A DNA stretch of 64,000 nucleotides from assembly GCA_009760885.1 (NCBI GenBank), contig CM019703.1, positions 8,754,459 through 8,818,458 of the forward strand. The letters are read 5' to 3'. Below, in pieces: positions 58,155 to 64,000 of the stretch (position 1 is the stretch's first letter; every line of letters starts with the position of its first letter). The DNA is from Achatina immaculata (lineage: Eukaryota; Mollusca; Gastropoda; Stylommatophora; Achatinidae). Under the pieces are notes generated by a model that was not told where the DNA came from, searched no databases, and saw only the letters and a program-made list of their open reading frames with translations. The position numbers and the translations under genes were made by a program.

Positions 58155-58500
58155 AAATGCCAGTACTAACTGCAGTCACCGACTATATATGGTCATATGC
58201 TAGATTCAGGGTTGTCTGTGGCACACTTACGATGGTACTCTTAATAACAGTCCTAGCCTGGCCTGGCCAAAGGGGCGAGGATCGCCGTAGTCTCTCTCCG
58301 TATGGTGGTGGAGTCTGCTAAAGAAGTAATGCACACCCCCCCCCCCCGCCCCCCAATTACTTTTTAGCTGCACTCAGAGGCTGAAAAAATATCTGCCATA
58401 ACCCGCTCCCAATCCGGCACGATGCCGTGCCTCAACATCATCACCGCACCGGCTGCAGGGAGCACCAGCTCACGGTTCCAGGGAGACAGAAGAAGAAAAA
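58155..58500 (+). mobile_element. SINE-like repeat, family A
   Basis: The copy contains GGTGGTGGAGTCTGCTAAAG and GGTTCCAGGGAGACAGAAG and ends GAAGAAAAA. A C homopolymer interrupts it near 58340. Confidence 0.75.
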
Positions 58501-58699
58501 TACGAAGCGATGCTGGTTAAGACCCTGGTTAGACAGGACCATCAGGGAACCTCCCAGGGCTTGCCAGCAGGGTATTCTTAGCACACTGTTACAGTGCCGA
58601 TTTAACAGGGAAACGCGACATATTTACAACCCAGATGAAATGTTAAAATGAGTTAAGGTTATCACCATTATGCTCCAGGTAAATCTATAGGTGCTCTGA

Positions 58700-59400
58700 T
58701 ATCTTTCTTGGACAAGAGATCTCAGCATAGATATACATTCTTTGAAGGAAAGGTATCGCCAGAAGTGCCATGATATGCTCCTTGGAAGAGAAATATCAAA
58801 TAGGTGCTCTGCATGAACAGATGCTGTGATATATTCTTTGGAACAGAGACAGATATTAGAATAGGTGTTCTGATATGTTTTTTTTATAAAAGAGATATCA
58901 GAATAGGTGTTCTGATATATTATTTGGAAGAGAGATATCAGAATAAGTGCTCTGATATATTATTTGGAAGAGAGATATCATAATAGGTGTTCTGATGAAT
59001 TATTTGGAAGAGAGATATCAGAATAGGTGCTCTGATATATTATTTGGAAGAGAGACATCATAATAGGTGCTCTGATATGTTTTTAGAAGAGAGGTATCAT
59101 TATAGGTGCTCTGATATGTTCTTTAGACGAAAGATATCAGAATAGGTGCTCTGATATGTGTTTTAGAAGAGAGATACCATAATATGTGCTCAGATATGTT
59201 GTGTAGAAGAGAGATATCATAATAGGTGCTCTGATGTTTTTTTTAGAAGAGAGGTATCAGTATAAGTGTTCTGATATGTTATTTGGAAGAGAGATATCAT
59301 AATAGGTGCTCTGATGCTTTTCTAGAAGAGAGATATCATGATAGGTGCTCTGATGCTTTTTTAGAAGAGAGATATCATGATAGGTGCTCTGGTATGTTTC
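58700..59400. repeat. 40-bp minisatellite with internal palindrome, about 16 units
   Basis: The unit TATCAGAATAGGTGCTCTGA plus TATATTATTTGGAAGAGAGA contains ATATCAGA...TCTGATAT, an 8-bp inverted repeat around ATAGGTGC. Confidence 0.9.
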
Positions 59401-60180
59401 TCGGGAGAGATGACTCAGCACAGGTGCAAGCAGTCCAGGATCCTTATCCACTAACAAGACGGCAGAGGCAGGGGGGGGGGGATGGAACCCACTTCCTTCG
59501 GACAGCGAAGACGCGAAGCATTCGATTTCGGCCACAACCCACCACGACCAAGTTCACCAGCACTTCATCCACCTTCATCACGACCTGCAGTTACGTATTT
59601 ACGCCCCCGGATGATTGTAACACAGTTTAGATGTGTAGCACCATTAACATTCAGATGCCCTCAAAGCAGGTATAAAAGACATCAGTAGAAGCCCAGGCTT
59701 TTATCTTTTCAAGCGTAGCATGTTTGCTTGGGTTTATTCAGGTCATTATATGCTTTTGTGTAACATTTTGTATGTTCATAGTATGAGAAATGGGAAAGGT
59801 ATTTCTGTAATTATTTTACCCGTATCTTATAATGAATTAGACTTTTATGGAGATTATATGAGCGAAGGAGTGGAAAGAAAGTCCATTTGATTAGTGAATA
59901 GTTTTATATTAAGATGTAGCTACCTCTGCGCTCCAGTGGATTTGGCCGTTAAAGAAAAAAGAAAATGGATGCCCTATACGTTGTGTTTCAAACTGAGTTT
60001 GATATAAAAGTAAATCTGTTTGCAAGGCGAAGCACACCAGAATACACTGCACGCATGACTGTCCGCGTGTGAAGGAGTATAAGCATGAACATCGCTTCCG
60101 TGGATATGGGATTAGGCAGGAGATGAAAGTGAGACAGAGAAAAGGTAGAAGTCTGTGGGTTATATAGCCTGGGTGTGTAC
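59400..60180. other. No gene recognised
   Basis: A plus frame over 59283-59630 is partly satellite-derived. The remainder is unremarkable. Confidence 0.45.
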
Positions 60181-60182
60181 TC

Positions 60183-60470
60183 GCCTTCTTCTTCTTCTTC
60201 TTCTTCTTCTTTGGAACTGCAAGCTGTTGTTCTTTCCAGCAACGATGAAGATGTTGAGGCACAGCATCGTGTCGGATTGGAAGCGGGTTACTTTTTTTTT
60301 CAGCCCTTGAGTGGATCTAAACAGCATGGGGAGTGTGCAGTACTTCTTCAGCAGACTCCACCACCATGCGAGCTATGTTGGTCCCCACTCCTTTAGCTAG
60401 GGTTGGTCTATTACTGGGGGTACCAACGGAGAGGCGGGGCAGCTAACCCTGTCGCTTACAGATCAGAATA
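60183..60470 (-). mobile_element. SINE-like repeat, family A
   Basis: An inverted copy with a (CTT)n tail at 60185-60211 and GGAACTGCAAGCTGTTG as its 3' body. It is followed at 60735 by a second inverted copy. Confidence 0.75.
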
Positions 60471-60574
60471 TCACTCGCTGATTTCCAAATAAAACACCGT
60501 CTTTGCGCAACAGTCTTCCTTCTTTATGTTTTCCGCTACCACGTATGTTTTGAGGACCACGATAATCACCGTCA

Positions 60575-60660
60575 TAAGAAATCTTCCTGCTTTATAAACA
60601 GTAAGAAACCTTCCTGCTTTATAAACAGTAAGAAATCTTCCGGCTTTATAAACAGTCATT
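60575..60660. repeat. 27-bp minisatellite, three units
   Basis: The unit is AAGAAACCTTCCTGCTTTAT plus AAACAGT. Confidence 0.9.
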
Positions 60661-60734
60661 TTTACCATCAGCGTCTATGACATTTCATTCAGTATCTTAT
60701 ATACAACAGCGCTTTTGTATCACTTTTCAGGCCT

Positions 60735-61100
60735 TGTCTTGTCTTGCCTTGTCTTGTGCTGTCTCCCTGTAACTGCGAGCTGATGCTGTGAAAATGTTGA
60801 AGGACGGCATCGTATCGGCATGGAGGGGGGAGGCGGGTTATGACAGCTTTTTTTTCAGTCCCGAAGTGCAGCTAAAAAGCAGGGGGTGTGCAATAATTCT
60901 TTAGCAGACTTCACCACCATAGGGACTATGGTGATCCCTGCACCATTAGCAAGGCTATGCCTGTTACTGGGGGTACCAACGGAGAGGCGGGGCAGGGTCT
61001 TGGTCAGCTATGGTTCGCTAACCCTGACGCTAGCATATCAGCAGTGGGTCGCTAACCCTGACGCTAGCATATCAGCAGTGGGTCGCTGATTGCCTCATGG
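60735..61100 (-). mobile_element. SINE-like repeat, family A
   Basis: An inverted copy from CTGTAACTGCGAGCTGATG to GTGGGTCGCTGATTGCC. The last 30 bp (CGCTAACCCTGACGCTAGCA) is duplicated in tandem near 61015-61075. Confidence 0.75.
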
Positions 61101-61559
61101 TACAGCGTTTTATCCCCCCCCCCCCACTTTTTAGGCATAAAGTCAACGACCATTGAAGTGAAGCCTGCCATGTGGGTCTGATGAAATCTTATACTTGTGT
61201 AGACGTTACGAAAAGTAAAGGCAACAACGATGATGATGATGATGTCCAATGTGAGGGGACTCCAGCCGGTGCATTATTCTGGAGCTCGGGTGACTTCCTC
61301 TGTTTGAAAGGAGGTTCCCGAGGGCTTCCGAGCGACTCGTAGAAGATGAAAACAGAATGGTTAATCAGTGTGATAAGAGGGGGGAGAGAGAGATAGAGAG
61401 AGAGTGAGAGAGCGTAAGAGAGAGGAGCTTTGCGTCGGCTCTCAAAATTTCTCTCGGAGGCCCTAATGATGATGGTGATCCTCTGTCCTATGCATTCCGT
61501 CAACTGTGTTTACATTATGCTGCAAGAAACTGGTAGTAAAACGTTTAATCTACGCTGTT

Positions 61560-61679
61560 AAATTGAACAGGATATTTAAAGGCTGGAATCAGCTGAAATG
61601 TGGTTTTAAAGAAGAATGCTTAAGATACAATGGACAGCGAGAAAATCGAAAGAGGAAGTTCTGAAAGAGGCGCGCGCGA

Positions 61680-61720
<41 letters not shown>

Positions 61721-61935
61721 TGAAAACTATAACGAAGATTAGAAAACGATAATCCAAATTTGTGGGACATATTTGGAGGGGAGGCGGGCTAGAAGAACTA
61801 ATGACAACAGGGAAGATGGAAGAGACAGAGGTAGACAGAGAGATAAGATGTTTGATTTGGGGTCCTAGCACGGGAAGTGCTCAGTGACAAGCCTGTTGAG
61901 ATGCATAAGGGATCGAGGGTTGTGGAAGGACATGA
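61560..61935 (+). mobile_element. Decayed LINE 3' fragment split by a CA tract
   Basis: The plus strand reads AEMWF, RRMLKIQWTARKSKEEVL, then a (CA)n tract at 61683-61718, then MKTITKIRKR and a GHIW-like block. The order fits a LINE C-terminus. Confidence 0.6.
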
Positions 61936-62042
61936 TATCCTACGCTTGTCAGCGGGGACCTTGATATTAGTGAACACATGACCATTAGATATTAGCTATT
62001 TTTATAATACAGATGATCATGTCTTATATCCTTCCCGTGCCG

Positions 62043-62365
62043 TTAAACGTCACATAGGGCTCGCAAAGTAGTTCGCCAATTTTTCCTGTCTTCGGCGAGT
62101 CTTTCAACCTCATCAAATGATTTTATGCCTGTTAATTTGGCCTCTCTTAACAATGTCCTCTTCAGAGTTTCACTTAGTTTGCCTCTTTTTCTTTGGCCTG
62201 TTGTGTTCCACTTGATAGCTTGTTTTGGGATTCTCTGACTGTTTCTTCTCATCAAGTGACCAACATATGTCCATCTCCTTTTCCTGATCACCCATGAGAC
62301 TGTTTGTTGTTCAGTCATCTGTCTTATCTCTGCATTGTTCTTGAATTCGTTCCACTTGATTTGGA
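62043..62365 (-). mobile_element. Second LINE 3' fragment
   Basis: The minus strand encodes EIRQMTEQQTVSWVIRKRR, TYVGHLMRRNSQRIPKQAIK, GQRKRGKLSETLKRTLLREA and DRKNWRTTLRALC, then a stop. It is a different LINE subfamily from the neighbour at 62.4 kb and sits directly downstream of that neighbour's tail. Confidence 0.75.
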
Positions 62366-62372
62366 TACAGAT

Positions 62373-62394
<22 letters not shown>

Positions 62395-62408
<14 letters not shown>

Positions 62409-62775
62409 CCTTAAGTGCCCAGGGCACATGGGGCTTCCGCAAGGGTTTTCCACAAATGCCTGTCCTTCGCCTTTTTTTCTGCTCTTGCCCAGGTGAGCCC
62501 TCTATTGCTCAACATCCTTTCTCTTGTTCTTCTCCATGTCTCTTTTGGTCTACCCTTACTTCTGTTCCCCTGTAGTGTCCATCTTAGTGCTATTTTTGGT
62601 AGTGAGTTGTCAGTCATTCGGAGCACATGTCCCAACCATCGCCAGTGTCTTTCCTAAATAATTGTTGTCAGTGGCTTCATCTGCATTTCTGCCAGTAAGA
62701 TGTTATTTCTTATGGTGTTTGGCCAAAATGTTTTTCTAATTCTTCGTAAACATTTAGTCTGGAAAGAATTCAAGG
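62395..62775 (-). mobile_element. LINE 3' fragment (family with GA tail)
   Basis: The minus strand encodes GHVLRMTDNSLPKIALRWTL, GNRSKGRPKETWRRTRERML and KKAKDRHLWKTLAEAPCALG, which are RTE-like C-terminal blocks. The tail is (GA)n at 62377-62404, directly abutting another LINE end. Confidence 0.75.
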
Positions 62776-62779
62776 ATAC

Positions 62780-63654
62780 AGATGATACAAGCAGGTAAAT
62801 CTAATGGTGTGCCTCACAGCATTTGACACTTGTGAGACGGTAAATCAAGTTCGGAGCAGTAGATCCCGTAAGGTTCTAAGACTTCTCTTTGTTTTTTAAG
62901 CACAATAAATACAAGGGACTGCAAATATCAATGAAATCCTATACCTGCATAAGACAGGACATTTATCCAGCAGCAAAAACCTTGCATAAGACTGGATATT
63001 TAGACAGCAGGAAAGCTAATACAAGAAATATGTAACTGAAAGAAAAGAACTGAATTTGAAGAGACATGGAGACCTTCAGCAGGGAAACACAATAATTCAT
63101 GTATAAGTATACACGAAGCACTGCAGTAAAACTGTGATATCAAATGTATAAACTAGGAAAACAGTAGGAACAGTTTTATTACTTAACGACTACAATGTTG
63201 TCACATTTCGGCGTCAACCTTAATCATACAAAGACATACAGGACGAAGAAATAGTGAGAGGAGATAAAGTATAGATTCACATGAATGCTATGTTTAAAAA
63301 AAAAATGGAAATAAAATGAACAGAGCACTTAGATGTAACTTGTAAGAAGATGTGGCTTGTCCAACGCTTGTTCAGAAATGGGCATGGTGGAGCGTAGAGA
63401 ATGTTTAAATGGGAACTTGTGATATGTGATAGGTGGGTCGTAACTGAGGGTGGTGGGTGGGGAAACCGTGGAGGGGAGTGAGAGTGATACAATGTTAATC
63501 TAGCCAGGAGAAATCATAGATGATTATAGTTGGGGTTGAGGGGTAGAGAGATTGTAATGTGGTGTTGTGAGGAGGCACTGAACTATATGTAACAAGTGAG
63601 AAGGGAGTGGAGAGAGATTATGATTGTTGAAGAGGAGAATGTTAGGTGTAGCTG
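62780..63654. other. No gene recognised; probable 3' flank or UTR of the Penelope-like remnant
   Basis: No coding motif was seen. A GT/GA-rich stretch at 63400-63640 may belong to the element's 3' end. Confidence 0.4.
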
Positions 63655-64000
63655 AATAACGAGTTCAAGCCGTGTGGTTCTGGCGTCCCGTAGTCCTGAA
63701 TGTAGCTGTTCTCAAACGCCAGGCGGCTTGTGTCGTCTGCGTGACATTGTTTGATGGCTGTTATCAGAAAATCAGATTTGCCTCTTTGGTTGGGGCCATT
63801 GAAATGATTCGGGACTTGTTTTGAAGCATGCTGGGCGATATCTTACAGATGTTTCTGCATGCGATCCCCTAATCTGAGGCCAGACTCATCAATATACGTT
63901 ATCCTGCATCTTTTGCATACGATGACATATATCACATTACGCGACTCGCATGTGAATCCCTCATGAAGAGTGAGGATAGTTTCGGGAAATGTGATCGTTT
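63655..64000 (-). pseudogene. Penelope-like element, GIY-YIG endonuclease end (runs off window)
   Basis: The minus strand encodes HEGFTCESRNVIYVIVCKRC, then RITYIDESGLRLGDRMQKHL, a stop, DIAQHASKQVPNHFNG and FLITAIKQC. It ends at LAFENSYIQDYG and HGLN. C-x-S-x-NVIY-x-I-x-C-x-x-C followed by YIGETG and a conserved Arg is the GIY-YIG layout of Penelope-like elements (established knowledge). Here IGETG has become IDESG and one in-frame stop is present, so it is dead. The RT would lie beyond position 64000. Confidence 0.75.

Overview
This window is animal nuclear DNA. It has GT-AG introns with short exons, very dense retrotransposon debris, tRNA-derived SINEs, mariner and hAT remnants, and many mini- and microsatellites. 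The mix of RNase H-bearing I-group LINEs, RTE-type LINEs, tRNA-SINEs and a Penelope-like GIY-YIG remnant would suit a lophotrochozoan, perhaps a mollusc. That placement is inference, because no diagnostic host gene was recognised. No prokaryotic genes, CRISPR array, rRNA or convincing functional tRNA was seen.

Host gene (minus strand, about 2.75-15.35 kb, possibly starting beyond 45 kb). Nine exons can be chained by hand: 15254-15352, 12838-12985, 12745-12790 plus 11209-11233, 10765-10838, 9358-9517, 6789-6914, 4932-5066, 4393-4578 and 2754-3527. All have GT-AG borders and compatible phase, and together they give 591 codons of an unrecognised multi-pass membrane protein that is open at both ends. 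Two weaker candidate 5' exons lie at 38415-38499 and 45708-45784. The third exon, which encodes the first membrane helix, is split in this assembly by a 1.5-kb 5'-truncated LINE flanked by a 12-bp target-site duplication.

Retroelements. A full-length RNase H-bearing LINE (52322-56795, 13-bp target duplication, frameshifted) is the parent type of the exon insertion. Just upstream, head to head, is a 620-bp copy that keeps the LINE 5' end and then jumps to a GAA tail, so it looks like a non-autonomous derivative. RTE-type LINE pieces are at 22.1, 31.1, 34.4, 35.4, 36.0, 36.9 and 43.0 kb. Other LINE 3' ends are at 10.5, 13.1, 20.2, 30.1, 33.9, 40.2, 47.5, 49.0, 61.6 and 62.0-62.8 kb. A Penelope-like endonuclease remnant closes the window. 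Nine copies of a roughly 340-bp SINE-like repeat and five tRNA-derived SINEs are scattered through it. Two copies of a roughly 1.43-kb non-coding element with internal tandem monomers lie at 1-1125 and 25720-27152.

DNA transposons. Two decayed mariner copies (1.1-2.0 kb and 27.86-29.13 kb) are present, with a hAT-type element (29905-30985, 8-bp duplication) enclosing LINE sequence and a foldback element at 49922-50144.

Satellites. Tandem arrays with units of 16, 27, 28, 31, 32, 33, 37, 40 and 48 bp, long AGT-type trinucleotide tracts, composite tetranucleotide tracts and a recent 1.46-kb tandem duplication (46541-49469) account for much of the rest. Apart from the one host gene, nothing in the window looks like an intact functional protein gene.
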